A program made the position numbers and the translations under genes. The notes under the pieces are model-generated. The model worked only from the letters and a program-made list of their open reading frames with translations, was not told the origin of the DNA and did not search any database. 64,000 nt of DNA, from positions 1,736,001-1,800,000 of the forward strand of contig NZ_AP023179.1 of the NCBI RefSeq assembly GCF_013426915.1. Direction: 5' to 3'. Of this stretch, positions 53,163-62,168 are shown one piece after another. The DNA comes from Paraburkholderia sp. PGU19. GTDB taxonomy: Bacteria; Pseudomonadota; Gammaproteobacteria; Burkholderiales; Burkholderiaceae. The first letter of the stretch is position 1, and each line of letters opens with the position of its first letter.

Positions 53163-53430
53163 AGGAATGTTCCTTGAAAAGGAGCCATGCGATGAAGGCG
53201 GCGCCGGGCGCGTAGGGCGAAAGAAAGCAGTCTGGCGACCGGACGCAAGGTTGCTTACGTTTTGTTTCCGGGGACCGATACTGCGTGACACGTATGTCCA
53301 AATTGTGACGATGCGGCGGCGTGGTGCACGCTATGTGCGCAAGCGCACATTCGCATGAGCAATCGTCATCGACGGAACGCGCAGTCAGACTGGTGCCGCA
53401 TGAACGGGCACGGTGCGGCGCAAGCCGTGG

Positions 53431-54339
53431 TCAGCGCCGCTCGCTGATTTCCGGCGCGATGGCCGCATGATTGAGCAGCGCGACGAGCGACATGCCGCCC
53501 ACCACGTTGCCCGCGAGCGTAGGCAGCAGGAAGCGGCCGAAGTAGTCGGCGAGCGATGCGTCGCCCGCCAGCACCGCATACGCGACTTCCGTCGATCCCG
53601 CGATGATGTGCGACAGTTTCGCCACCGCGACTACCCACGTGATCAGCACCACGGTCAGCAGGCGCGCGGAGCGTGCGCTCGGCAGCAGCCACACCATCAG
53701 CGCGATCAGCCATCCGCCCAACACGGCGCGTATGAAAGTCGGAAAGGTATGGGCGGGGCCGATGGCGGAGCGCGCCGTCTCGTCGAGCGCATCGACGACG
53801 TCCGCTTCGAACACGCCGGGCAAACGCAGCATCGCGGCAAAAGCCCACGAACTGAGCAGATTGCAGAACAGCACGACGACCCACAGGCGCAGCGCCTTCA
53901 GCAGGCAATCGAGATCGCGCCGCGTCAGCACGGGCAGCACGACAGTCAGCGTGCTTTCGCTAAAGAGTTGCTGACGCCCCATGATGACGAGCACGAAACC
54001 CGTCGTGTAGCCGAAACTCGACACGAGGTGCCGCCACGACGTATCGGGCAGGCCCGCCTGGAGAACGGCTGTCGTGAGAAACGAAAATCCCATCGAAAGT
54101 CCCGCCGCCAGCGACGACCACACGAGCGCGACGACCGTGCGCTCGAGCGCCGCTTCGCCTTCTTCGCGCACGATCTCGTGCAGCATCAACGCGTGCGGCG
54201 CCGTGTGTTGCGCGGCCTGGTCCTTCTCGCTTGCATCGAGATGCGGTGATTCCGCACCGGCTTTTTCTGGGTGGTCGGGCGGCGTGGCACGATCGGTCGT
54301 GTCAGGATGCCGTTCGTGCTGAATGGTGTCTTTCGTCAT
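53431..54339 (-). CDS. Formate/nitrite transporter family protein
   Basis: 302 residues from the ATG at 54339. A hydrophilic His/Asp-rich N-terminus (about 50 residues) precedes six membrane helices of the FNT fold. Family segments are AGLSMGFSFLTTAVL, GRQQLFSESTLTVVLPVLTR and LPTLAGNVVGGMSLVALLNH. FNT channels pass formate, nitrite or other small anions. The substrate is not clear, and no formate or nitrite enzyme is near. Confidence 0.85.
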   Translation of the reverse strand: MTKDTIQHERHPDTTDRATPPDHPEKAGAESPHLDASEKDQAAQHTAPHALMLHEIVREEGEAALERTVVALVWSSLAAGLSMGFSFLTTAVLQAGLPDTSWRHLVSSFGYTTGFVLVIMGRQQLFSESTLTVVLPVLTRRDLDCLLKALRLWVVVLFCNLLSSWAFAAMLRLPGVFEADVVDALDETARSAIGPAHTFPTFIRAVLGGWLIALMVWLLPSARSARLLTVVLITWVVAVAKLSHIIAGSTEVAYAVLAGDASLADYFGRFLLPTLAGNVVGGMSLVALLNHAAIAPEISERR

Positions 54340-54518
54340 GGCCGCTCGCTCGTGCGCTGTATGCGCGCATCCATCGCAGTCGCAAAATCGGTGCCCGAAA
54401 AGTGCGGACATGTCCGCGCTTTTTGTCGGACCAGCCTCGTTTCGAGCGGCGAGGAGTGCCGTGCTACGATGAACGCGACCGTTATCTGCAACCGTCTGCA
54501 AGCGAGACCCAACGCGAC

Positions 54519-55181
54519 ATGGCAACCCTTTACGCGAAGCTTGGCGTGTCTCAAGACGCCACCTCGGAAGAGATCAAACGGGCGTACCGGAAGGCCGCAA
54601 TGAAGTGGCATCCAGACCGTAACGCCGGACAGGAAGAGGTCGCACGCGCGGCCTTCCAGGAGATCAAGGACGCGTACGCGATCCTCTCCGACGACAATCA
54701 GCGCAAGGTCTACGACGCCGTCTACGCGCAGGAGATGCGCCAGTATGAGGCGCTCGAAAGGCGTCAGCGCGAAGTCGAGGCGGCGCGGGCGCGCAAGGCC
54801 AAGGCCGAGGCCGAGGCGAAGTACACGCAGATGGTCGGCGTGGCCATGCGCTATGCCGACGAAGGCCATAACCGCGACGTGCTGTTCGGCGTGCTGCTCG
54901 GACGCGATTGCGACGCCGAAGTGGCGCAGCGCATCGCCGATAGCGTGTGGGCCTTGCAGCAGTCGCGGCGCGCGGCGCAGGCAGGTGAATCCGGCGATGA
55001 GGCTGATGCCGGTCGCGCGGACCCCGTCGCTACGGCCGAGTCGTCACGCGAACCCGTCGAGGAAGACGCCCCTTCGCAACCTCAGCCCGCAGCGGCGAAA
55101 CACGACAAGCCTGCGCAGGAGCCGCGCGCCGCAGGTCTGTTCGATTCGCTGTGGCAGGGCTTTTTCGGCGTACGCTCATAG
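54519..55181 (+). CDS. J-domain protein
   Basis: 220 residues. The N-terminal J domain (residues 1-65) carries the HPD motif in KWHPDRN. A charged Ala/Glu-rich coiled-coil follows (RRQREVEAARARKAKAEAEA), then a low-complexity acidic/Pro segment and a conserved C-terminal LFDSLWQGFFG. It has no zinc finger or G/F region, so this is a class C J protein that recruits DnaK to an unknown client. It is divergent from the FNT gene. Confidence 0.88.
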   Translation: MATLYAKLGVSQDATSEEIKRAYRKAAMKWHPDRNAGQEEVARAAFQEIKDAYAILSDDNQRKVYDAVYAQEMRQYEALERRQREVEAARARKAKAEAEAKYTQMVGVAMRYADEGHNRDVLFGVLLGRDCDAEVAQRIADSVWALQQSRRAAQAGESGDEADAGRADPVATAESSREPVEEDAPSQPQPAAAKHDKPAQEPRAAGLFDSLWQGFFGVRS

Positions 55182-55254
55182 CGCGCCGCGATTTTCGCTT
55201 CACATCGCGCGCCATCCCAAATGGCGCGCTGGACTTACGCACGGACATGCTTCG

Positions 55255-55794
55255 ATGAAAGACGCTTTTGAACGACGCGCGTTGCTGCTGCATCTCGGCG
55301 ACGCGTTGCAAACCCTCTCCACGGCGCTCGCCGCCGATGCAAAACATCACACTGTGCATCATCTGCAGAACGCCCATCCGGAACTGGCCGCGCACGCATG
55401 GCTCACGGCCGTCTCGCCGAAGATGAAGGCGGCGGATTTTGCGAAACGCGCGAGTGCATCGTTTGCGGAATGGCCCGCGCTGCTGCTTGAAGAGCAGCTT
55501 GACTACACGCGCCTCGCGCTTTGTGTGCGCGACCATCTGTTTTCGGACGATCGGACCGGCTGGCGTACGTACGTCGACGCGATGAAGCGCGAGGTCGAAT
55601 GGTTCGGCGATGCGCTGTCGTTCGCGGAAGAACCCGTACAGGCGGCCGAAACGGCACCGCAATCCGATGAAACCGATACGCGCGCAAACGATGCCGACGT
55701 CGAGCGTGCCGGCGAGGGCAGCGATCCGCAGCGTGACAGCGTCGAGAGCAACGGAGGTTTGTATCCCGCGTGGCCGTGGAAGCCAGGCGCGTGA
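55255..55794 (+). CDS. Hypothetical protein downstream of J-domain gene
   Basis: 179 residues. A helical soluble part (LLLHLGDALQTLSTALAADA, EWPALLLEEQLDYTRLALCV) is followed by an acidic low-complexity tail and a short C-terminal NGGLYPAWPWKPGA. It lies 73 bp after the J-domain gene on the same strand, so a shared transcript is likely. Family not recognised. Confidence 0.65.
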   Translation: MKDAFERRALLLHLGDALQTLSTALAADAKHHTVHHLQNAHPELAAHAWLTAVSPKMKAADFAKRASASFAEWPALLLEEQLDYTRLALCVRDHLFSDDRTGWRTYVDAMKREVEWFGDALSFAEEPVQAAETAPQSDETDTRANDADVERAGEGSDPQRDSVESNGGLYPAWPWKPGA

Positions 55795-55900
55795 TGCAGC
55801 AGGAACGACATCGCCTCGCGACAGCCGGTTTGATGCCGGCCATAGCGAGGCGACAGAAGATCACACGTTCAATGACACAGCGCGCGATCAGACACTACGA

Positions 55901-56194
55901 TCAGTAACCCCAGCGTTCGCGTTGACGCTCGTGCCATTCATGCTCACGCCATTCTTCGTGACGGCGCCATTCGCGTTCACGCCACTCATGCTCGCGCCAT
56001 TCGCGACGCGCGCGCCAGTCGTCCCCGTAACCATAGCCGACGGCAACGGGGGCGGGCGCAGCATACACCGGTTGAGCGGGCACGATCACGCCCGGCACGC
56101 CGAGACCGACGGCGACGTCGACATGCGCCGAAGCCGCCGCCGAAGCCGCCAGCATCGCCACACCAATAGCTGCACCAAGCATCATCTTCTTCAT
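55901..56194 (-). CDS. Secreted protein with Trp-Arg-Glu-His repeats
   Basis: 97 residues from the ATG at 56194 (GGGAGC upstream). Signal peptide MKKMMLGAAIGVAMLAASA, cleavage near residue 23. An Ala/Val/Pro middle is followed by about 30 residues of HEWRE-type imperfect repeats rich in Trp, Arg, Glu and His, ending RERWGY. Similar repeats occur in small envelope proteins of Burkholderia with no known role. Confidence 0.65.
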   Translation of the reverse strand: MKKMMLGAAIGVAMLAASAAASAHVDVAVGLGVPGVIVPAQPVYAAPAPVAVGYGYGDDWRARREWREHEWREREWRRHEEWREHEWHERQRERWGY

Positions 56195-56327
56195 TTTTTG
56201 CTCCCTGCGCATGGATGCGCGTCACTGAATTCGGCTTCAGTCTAGGGGCGCGTGTCGGACACAGGTGCTACAGCCGTGCGAGAAAAGTAACGCAGGGTAA
56301 CAGCGCTCAGGAAGCGCTCACGCAGAT

Positions 56328-56861
56328 TCAGGCCGCGCACAGTCTCGGCACGCGATGAAACTGGCGGTCGAAGTAGATGAGGCTGTCGCCGTCGGCGCAC
56401 ACGCGAATCTGCGTTGCCTCGACGAACATCACAGAATGCGAGCCCACTTCCTTCAGATCGACGATTTTTCCTTGCAGGCTCGCGAGCGCGTCGCGCAGCA
56501 CGGGCACGCCGTGCGGGCCTTCGTCCCAGATCGGCAGGCTGAAGCGCGCTTCCATCGGCAGTTGCGTGAGCCCGGCGAAGTGCCGCGCGAGCAGTTCGTG
56601 ATGACCGGGCAGCACGTTGATGCAGACATTGCGATTGCGTTCGAACACGGCGTGCATCGCGCTCGAACGGTTCATGCAGACGAGCAGCGTGGGCGGCGCA
56701 TCCGTCACGGAGCAGACCGCGCTCGCCGTGATGCCGCATCGCCCGGACTCGCCGGACGTCGTGATGATGTTGACGGCCGCGCCCAGATGCGCCATCGCCT
56801 GGCGGAACTGCTTGCGCGCGTCGTCGGGGTCGAGCATGGTCGGGCGTTGCATATCGGACAT
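56328..56861 (-). CDS. iacG: Flavin reductase, IacG-like
   Basis: 177 residues from the ATG at 56861 (AGGGAG upstream). FMN-binding split-barrel fold of the HpaC type: AMAHLGAAVNIITTSGESGR, then CGITASAVCSVTDAPPTLLV and a GSHSVMFVEATQIRV motif. Such enzymes reduce free flavin with NAD(P)H for a partner monooxygenase. It lies next to an iac cluster whose IacA is a flavin-dependent oxygenase, so IacG is the likely identity. It is divergent from the response regulator gene. Confidence 0.75.
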   Translation of the reverse strand: MSDMQRPTMLDPDDARKQFRQAMAHLGAAVNIITTSGESGRCGITASAVCSVTDAPPTLLVCMNRSSAMHAVFERNRNVCINVLPGHHELLARHFAGLTQLPMEARFSLPIWDEGPHGVPVLRDALASLQGKIVDLKEVGSHSVMFVEATQIRVCADGDSLIYFDRQFHRVPRLCAA

Positions 56862-57222
56862 GTAAGTGGCTCCCTGCACGGTGGTCGCTGCGAATCGACC
56901 GCTTGAATCGACCGCTCGCCCGCGATGGTTGCGCGCGCGACGATCCCATGCATCAAGCGTACGGTATGCGCCGCACGAAAAAAATCCGCGCGAGTGGCAC
57001 GCAGGTTGGCGCGCTTCCCGACCCGCCTAAAGGTTTTACCAGGTTGCATTCGCTACGCATCTGCGCATCGCGCGCCAACCTGTGCTGTCACGCGATCAGG
57101 CCTGCAATAAAGGCTTTGCATGCGAATTTGCGCTGGTTATGATGAGCTATCTCAAAATTAAACAGCGAACGCGTGGAGACAGCCGGACAACATCCGGCGC
57201 GCGTCGCAGACAGGTTCAAGAC
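56862..57222. promoter_or_regulatory. Divergent promoter region, iacG / iacR
   Basis: 361 bp between divergent genes. Exact 13-bp inverted arms CAGGTTGGCGCGC (57002-57014) and GCGCGCCAACCTG (57070-57082) are 55 bp apart. A further CAGGTTG is at 57050-57056 and a CCTAAAG half site at 57026-57032. This is the expected target of a local regulator; which one is unknown. Confidence 0.6.
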
Positions 57223-57882
57223 ATGAGTCCAGCCAGCAAGATCCCGCCCATCCATTCGCCCGCGCCCGTCGTGTATATCGTCGATGACGACAACGGCATG
57301 CGCACATCGCTGGCGTGGCTGCTGGAGTCGGTCGGCGTGAAGTCGGAGGGGTTTGCGAACGCGGCGGATTTCCTGCGGGCCTTCGACGCGAACGTACCGG
57401 CGTGTCTCGTGCTCGACGTGCGGATGCCGGAGACGAGCGGCTTCGACGTACAGGCTGAACTCAACGCGCGCGGCGCGACCTTGCCGATCATTTTCGTCAG
57501 CGGTCACGGCGATATTCCGATGTCCGTGCGCGCGTTGCAGCACGGCGCGATCGATTTCGTCGAAAAGCCGTACAACTCGCAGCAGATGCTCGAGCGCATC
57601 CAGCGCGCGATGAAACTCGCGACGCAACGGCATGCGGCGGATCAGAGGCTTCGCGATCTGCGTCAACGGATCGAATCGCTGACAGCGCGAGAAAAGGAAG
57701 TGCTGGGCGGCGTGCTGGACGGAAAGGGCAGCAAGCGCATTGCGTCGGATCTGTCGATCAGCGTGAAAACCGTCGACGTGCATCGCGCGAGCATCAAGGA
57801 CAAGCTCGGCGCGTCGTCGATCGCGACGTTGGTGCGGGATGTGATGGCCGTGTGGAGTCCGGGCGAGGGCGGGCGCGAATGA
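57223..57882 (+). CDS. iacR: FixJ/LuxR-type response regulator of the iac cluster
   Basis: 219 residues from the ATG at 57223. The receiver domain has the acidic pocket D21-D22, the phospho-acceptor D65 (VLDVRMPETSGFDV) and the conserved lysine K115 (FVEKPYN). The C-terminal LuxR helix-turn-helix is about residues 155-210 (LTAREKEVLGGVLDGKGSKR, IASDLSISVKTVDVHRASIK). It fits the two-component form of iac regulation seen in some Paraburkholderia; its likely partner kinase is at 62169-63698. A terminator follows. Confidence 0.83.
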   Translation: MSPASKIPPIHSPAPVVYIVDDDNGMRTSLAWLLESVGVKSEGFANAADFLRAFDANVPACLVLDVRMPETSGFDVQAELNARGATLPIIFVSGHGDIPMSVRALQHGAIDFVEKPYNSQQMLERIQRAMKLATQRHAADQRLRDLRQRIESLTAREKEVLGGVLDGKGSKRIASDLSISVKTVDVHRASIKDKLGASSIATLVRDVMAVWSPGEGGRE

Positions 57883-57894
57883 TATCGAACGGCG

Positions 57895-57929
57895 CGGCAC
57901 GGCGTGTCTAAAAAGCGCCGTGCCGTTTT
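57895..57929 (+). terminator. Terminator of the response regulator gene
   Basis: The perfect 10-bp stem CGGCACGGCG / CGCCGTGCCG is followed by TTTT. It starts 13 bp after the stop codon, between convergent genes. Confidence 0.85.
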
Positions 57930-57938
57930 CCTGATGCG

Positions 57939-58682
57939 CTATCGCATGTAAAGCCCGCCGTTCACATCCCAGCACGCGCCGTTAGCGAAGTACGCATCGC
58001 CCGATGCGAGCAGCACGGCGACCTGCGCGACATAATCCGCCGAACCGAGACGCCCGCCGGGGATGCTCGCAATGACCTTGTCGAGCTTGTCGGCAGGCAC
58101 GCTTTCGTGAACGATGGGCAGATCGAGCGGTCCCGGCGAGATCGCATTGACGGTCACGCCGTACGCGGCGAGGTCGCGCGCGAACACCTTGGTCAGCGTG
58201 ATCGCGCCGCCTTTCGCAGCGGCGTAATGCGCGCCCGTCGCCGAGCCGCCATTCTGCCCCGCCAGTGACGCGATATTGACGATGCGCCCCGCGCCGCGAT
58301 CGGCGAAATACTGGCCGAACACCTGGCAGCCGAACAGCACGCTGCGCAGGTTGATGTCGATCACCTGATCGAACTGGTCGGCGCTGATCTCCATCACAGG
58401 CACGACCTTCGACGCACCCGCATTGTTCACGAGCACATCGACCCGACCCCAACGCGCGATCAACGCATCACGTGCGGCTTCGAAGTCCTGCTTGCGCGTG
58501 ACATCGAGTGCGATCGCGCACGCGGTTTCGTGATGCGCGCTCAGTTCAGTGGCAAGCGCGTTCGCGGCATCGAATGCGATATCGGCCAGCGCGACCTTGT
58601 AACCTGCGCTGTGAAAATGTTTCGCGACGACGGCGCCCAACCCGCGCGCCGCGCCCGTCACGATAACGACTCTGTTCGACAT
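57939..58682 (-). CDS. iacE: Short-chain dehydrogenase/reductase IacE
   Basis: 247 residues, classical SDR. Cofactor motif TGAARGLG near residues 9-16, NNAG in the fourth strand and the YAAAK active site. Serine, tyrosine and lysine of the triad are all present. It is the last gene of the minus-strand iacA-B-I-H-E run. In studied IAA degraders IacE acts on an early oxidised indole intermediate. Confidence 0.8.
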   Translation of the reverse strand: MSNRVVIVTGAARGLGAVVAKHFHSAGYKVALADIAFDAANALATELSAHHETACAIALDVTRKQDFEAARDALIARWGRVDVLVNNAGASKVVPVMEISADQFDQVIDINLRSVLFGCQVFGQYFADRGAGRIVNIASLAGQNGGSATGAHYAAAKGGAITLTKVFARDLAAYGVTVNAISPGPLDLPIVHESVPADKLDKVIASIPGGRLGSADYVAQVAVLLASGDAYFANGACWDVNGGLYMR

Positions 58683-58733
58683 GAGTAGTGATTCCTTCGC
58701 TGCGTGCGTCCACCTGAACGCACGCCGTTGATC

Positions 58734-59873
58734 TCAAGACGCGGCAAGCGCCGCTTCGAAGTGCGCGGCGACGGCGCACACCTGTTCGTCCGCCCCTTTA
58801 CGCCCGACGATCTGCAAGCCGGCCTTCAGCGGCGAGCCTTCAATCGGGATCGGCAAGCTCAGCGCGGGATGCCCGCTCAGATTGAATGGACGGATCAGCG
58901 ATGACATCGTGAGCACGGGCGTGCCGTTGCGCGCGGCTTCGATCGTGATTGGCAAGGTGGGTAAGGTCGGCAGCACCAATACGTCGGCGTGTTCGAGTGC
59001 GCGATCGACGGCGGCCGTGAATGCGCGCCGCACGCGCTCGGCAGCGTCGAGTTGCGCCTGAGTGGTTTGCACCGCTACGCGCAGGCGTGCGTCGACATCC
59101 GCACCGAGCTTGCCCGTTTCGACGAGATGCGCGAATCCGCGTGCCGTTTCTACGTTGATGACGGCGAGGCCCGCTTCGAAGGCTTCTTTCAGGTGCTCCA
59201 GTTCGATCGCGCGTGACGCGAAAGCCGCGACCTGCACCGCGCGCTCCACGCCCTGGCGGATGGCCGCATCTGCGTCAACGGAAACGATCGCGACGTTTGC
59301 GCTTGCGTTCGCGCGTTTCGCGGTGTTCGTGTCGAACGCGGGTGCGATAGCCGTCATTGCATCGATCAGCGTGGCGCTATCGCGTGTGAACGGACCCACG
59401 CAATCGAGCGTGGATTCACGCGGCACGGCGCCTTTGCGTGACACGCGCCCGAACGTCGGCTTGAGTCCGATCACGCCGCAGCATGCAGCCGGTCCGCGAA
59501 TCGAGCCGCCCGTGTCGGTGCCGAGTGCGGCATCGACGAGTTTCGCCCCGACTGCCGACGCCGATCCGCTCGACGAACCGCCCGGAATGCGCGCGGCGTC
59601 CTGCGGATTGACGGGCGTGCCCGTGTAGTCGTTGATGCCCGTCATGCCGAACGCGAGTTCGTGCATGTTGGTCTTGCCGGTGATACGCCAGCCCGCATCG
59701 AGCAGACGCTGCACGACTTCGGCATGCGCGGCGGCAGGCGGCGCGTCGGCGAGCGAACGGCTTGCACCCGTAGTCGGATAGCCGGCGACGTCGATCGAGT
59801 CCTTGATCGCGATGGTCGGGCCTGGCGCGGCAGGGTCCGCGCTCAGCGAGAATTCGCTGATGAATGCAGTCAT
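58734..59873 (-). CDS. iacH: Amidase IacH
   Basis: 379 residues of the amidase signature family. The Ser-cisSer-Lys triad is visible: lysine in TIAIKDSIDVAGYP, the first serine in GGSSSGSASAVG, and the nucleophile region GTDTGGSIRGPAACCG. It overlaps iacI by 4 bp (ATGA). In iac clusters this gene sits with iacI and iacE; its exact step in IAA breakdown is not settled. The chain is a little short for the family (usually above 400). Confidence 0.82.
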   Translation of the reverse strand: MTAFISEFSLSADPAAPGPTIAIKDSIDVAGYPTTGASRSLADAPPAAAHAEVVQRLLDAGWRITGKTNMHELAFGMTGINDYTGTPVNPQDAARIPGGSSSGSASAVGAKLVDAALGTDTGGSIRGPAACCGVIGLKPTFGRVSRKGAVPRESTLDCVGPFTRDSATLIDAMTAIAPAFDTNTAKRANASANVAIVSVDADAAIRQGVERAVQVAAFASRAIELEHLKEAFEAGLAVINVETARGFAHLVETGKLGADVDARLRVAVQTTQAQLDAAERVRRAFTAAVDRALEHADVLVLPTLPTLPITIEAARNGTPVLTMSSLIRPFNLSGHPALSLPIPIEGSPLKAGLQIVGRKGADEQVCAVAAHFEAALAAS

Positions 59874-60397
59874 GATGTCGTGTCCTTGCGAGCGTTGACT
59901 TTCCAGGGCGCATCGAAGAGGCGCTCGGTGCGAAAGTGCTGGATCAGCCAGTTGCGGCCGTCCTGCGCGGGCACGAAGTCGATTTCGAGCCGCGCGGCGA
60001 TCAGTTCGGCGCGCGCATCGACGTAACCCGACGCCTGCAGCATGATCCAGCGGCCTTTCGCACGCGCACCGTCGACCTCGATCGTTTCCGACGTCAGGAA
60101 ATGCACATTGGTCGCGAAGTGCGGCACGGGCGGCAGATAACGCTGCAGCATGACAAGGATAGCCTCATGCCCGCGCAGATGGCCAAACTTCTGCGTGTAC
60201 TGCGGGCCGATGCCTTGCCAGATCGCGTCTTGCGTGAACAGCGCGGCGAGTGTCTCGCCGTCGAGCGGGCCCGAGGGTACATCGCACAAGGCCATATAGC
60301 GCGCAATGGTCTTGCGCACCGCGTTTTCGGCTTCGAGCGCGACGATGCGTGCCTGCAAGGCTTCGAGGGTGCTGGATGCCAACGTGATCTCGCTCAT
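59870..60397 (-). CDS. iacI: SnoaL-like/NTF2-fold protein IacI
   Basis: 175 residues. A SnoaL-type cone fold is suggested by ALEAENAVRKTIARYMALCD, LFTQDAIWQGIGPQY, ILVMLQRYLP and WIMLQASGYVDA. Small proteins of this fold act as isomerases, hydratases or scaffolds. Three bases separate it from iacB and it overlaps iacH. Identification as IacI rests on its place between iacB and iacH. Confidence 0.78.
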   Translation of the reverse strand: MSEITLASSTLEALQARIVALEAENAVRKTIARYMALCDVPSGPLDGETLAALFTQDAIWQGIGPQYTQKFGHLRGHEAILVMLQRYLPPVPHFATNVHFLTSETIEVDGARAKGRWIMLQASGYVDARAELIAARLEIDFVPAQDGRNWLIQHFRTERLFDAPWKVNARKDTTS

Positions 60398-60400
60398 GGC

Positions 60401-60778
60401 TCAGGACGCGTTCTGTGCAGCAGGCGGTACCGTCAACGCACGTCCGACACGCGCCTCGATCTTGCCGTAGCGCCACAGGTTGTATTCGCCGACGGGCGTC
60501 GTGCGATACAGGTTGCACACGGCCACGGCCGTGTCGAAATCGGCGACGTCGGCCATGATGTAGAACGTCCACGGCGCACCGTCCGACTGGCCGACGACGA
60601 GCCGGTCGTCGTCCATCACGCCGAGCACGCGCACGTTGTCCATCGCTTCGACGGCGGCCAGCATCTTGCCGTAAGCCTGCCATACCTCGCCGATCTTCTC
60701 GCGCGGCAGGTCGAAGAAATTCTGCGTGACGCCGCAGCAGAACAGCACACGCAACGGCAGCGAACGATTGTCAGTCAT
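60401..60778 (-). CDS. iacB: IacB-like conserved protein
   Basis: 125 residues with a dimeric alpha-beta barrel-like pattern (LRVLFCCGVTQNFFDLPREK, ADVADFDTAVAVCNLYRTTP). No catalytic motif is visible. It lies 51 bp after iacA and 3 bp before iacI. The name rests mainly on gene order; IacB is required in studied strains but its reaction is unclear. Confidence 0.72.
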   Translation of the reverse strand: MTDNRSLPLRVLFCCGVTQNFFDLPREKIGEVWQAYGKMLAAVEAMDNVRVLGVMDDDRLVVGQSDGAPWTFYIMADVADFDTAVAVCNLYRTTPVGEYNLWRYGKIEARVGRALTVPPAAQNAS

Positions 60779-60829
60779 GAAGCGAAACTCCCTTGAAAAC
60801 AGGCCTGAAATGAAAGGTATCCAACGCAG

Positions 60830-62011
60830 TTACAGATAGCCGGGGATCGGCGGCACGCCGACGAATACGGCGCCCGCGCCGTCGTAGTTGCCTTCCCCGA
60901 GGAACGCGTGCTGCGTGACGACCATCGCATCGCGCATCAGACGTTGCAACGGATGCGAGCGATAGATCGCCATCGTGCCGCCAAGCCGGTAGGCACGGCC
61001 TACCACGTCAGCGCCTTCGCGCGCGATCTGTGTGGCCGCGAGGCGCAGCAGGCTGACCTGATCGGGCGTCACGTCGTTGCCAGCGAGGATCGACTGCCAC
61101 ACTTCATCCGTCGATTCATAGAAGAACGCGCGGGCCGAGCGCAACTGCGCTTCCGCCTTCGCGAGTTCGATCCGGTAATACGCGCGGTCGGCGAGTTGCG
61201 GCGCGCCCGTCGTCGTCTTGCGGCCGCCCGCCATCTGGTTGGCGACATCGAGCGCCGCGCGCGCGAGCCCGAGGTTCACGACGGCCAGCACTTGCGCCGC
61301 GTAGGCGATGGTCGGATAGCGATACAGCGGCTCATCGACCGTCGGCGTTCCACCGCGCACGAAGGTCCAGTCATCGGCGACGAACTGGTCGGTGACGCGC
61401 AGATCGTGGCTACCCGTGCCTTGCATGCCGACCACGTCCCAGTTCTCGACGATCTCGACCTGCGCCGGACGGAACACGGCCGTGCGCGGCTTGCCGGGTG
61501 CGCCGCCATCCTTGCCCATGCCGATGCCGACACCGAGCCAGTCCGCGCCCTTGCAGCCGCTCGCGAATTTCCACGTGCCGTTCACGCGCCAGCCGCCGGG
61601 CGCAGCTTGCGCGGCCTGCACGGGAAAGAGACCGCCGGCGAAGACCTGATCGGGGCCGCTGGCGTAGATCGCTTGCTGCGTCGCGAGCGGCAGCGCGGCG
61701 AGATACACGTTCGCGCTGCCGAAGCTCGCGACCCATGCAGCCGAACCGTCCGCGACCGCAATGCGTTCGATCATCGCGAGGAATTCGCCCGGCGCGCGCG
61801 CATCGCCGCCGAAGCGCTGTGGCGTGCCCGCGCGATAGATGCCGGCGCGCTTGAGCTTCGCGATCACATCGCGCGGCACGTGCGACAGCCGATCGAACTC
61901 GTCGCGACGCGCGGCAATTTCTTCGATCACCGCATCGAGGGGCAAGGCATCGGCGGGTTCCTGTTGCAACGTATGGACGTTGCTTGTGGCGAGGGCAGTG
62001 GCGGCTGACAT
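60830..62011 (-). CDS. iacA: Indole-3-acetate monooxygenase IacA
   Basis: 393 residues of the acyl-CoA dehydrogenase/flavin monooxygenase family. The N-terminal helical domain is followed by the FAD-contact segment WRVNGTWKFASGCKGADWLG and a C-terminal four-helix bundle (RIELAKAEAQLRSARAFFYE, ending VTQHAFLGEGNYDGAG). The CoA catalytic glutamate is not evident, as expected for oxygenase branches. It is the first gene of the minus-strand iac run and should oxidise IAA using FADH2 from IacG. Confidence 0.83.
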   Translation of the reverse strand: MSAATALATSNVHTLQQEPADALPLDAVIEEIAARRDEFDRLSHVPRDVIAKLKRAGIYRAGTPQRFGGDARAPGEFLAMIERIAVADGSAAWVASFGSANVYLAALPLATQQAIYASGPDQVFAGGLFPVQAAQAAPGGWRVNGTWKFASGCKGADWLGVGIGMGKDGGAPGKPRTAVFRPAQVEIVENWDVVGMQGTGSHDLRVTDQFVADDWTFVRGGTPTVDEPLYRYPTIAYAAQVLAVVNLGLARAALDVANQMAGGRKTTTGAPQLADRAYYRIELAKAEAQLRSARAFFYESTDEVWQSILAGNDVTPDQVSLLRLAATQIAREGADVVGRAYRLGGTMAIYRSHPLQRLMRDAMVVTQHAFLGEGNYDGAGAVFVGVPPIPGYL

Positions 62012-62127
62012 GTCGAATCTCCTGAATACGTTTTGACGTTATTGACGTTCAGGTCAGTCTAGAAACGCAAAAAAGCATCAGCAATTGGGGCGCCGGTCCA
62101 CGTCTCCTGGTATCGACGCCCGTGCAC

Positions 62128-62143
62128 CTAAAGAAATCTTTAG
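62128..62143. promoter_or_regulatory. Palindrome in the iacA / sensor kinase divergent promoter
   Basis: CTAAAG AAAT CTTTAG, a perfect 6+4+6 inverted repeat between the iacA start (62011) and the kinase start (62169). A CCTAAAG half site also occurs upstream of the response regulator gene. It is a good candidate binding site for the FixJ-type regulator. Confidence 0.6.
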
Positions 62144-62168
62144 ACGCGTGACAGATAAGGCCGATGTT

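Noticed and set aside
51703..53301. 532-residue frame on the same strand as the phytase-like gene
   Set aside because: Arg-rich out-of-frame shadow; the overlapping frame has signal peptide and family motifs.
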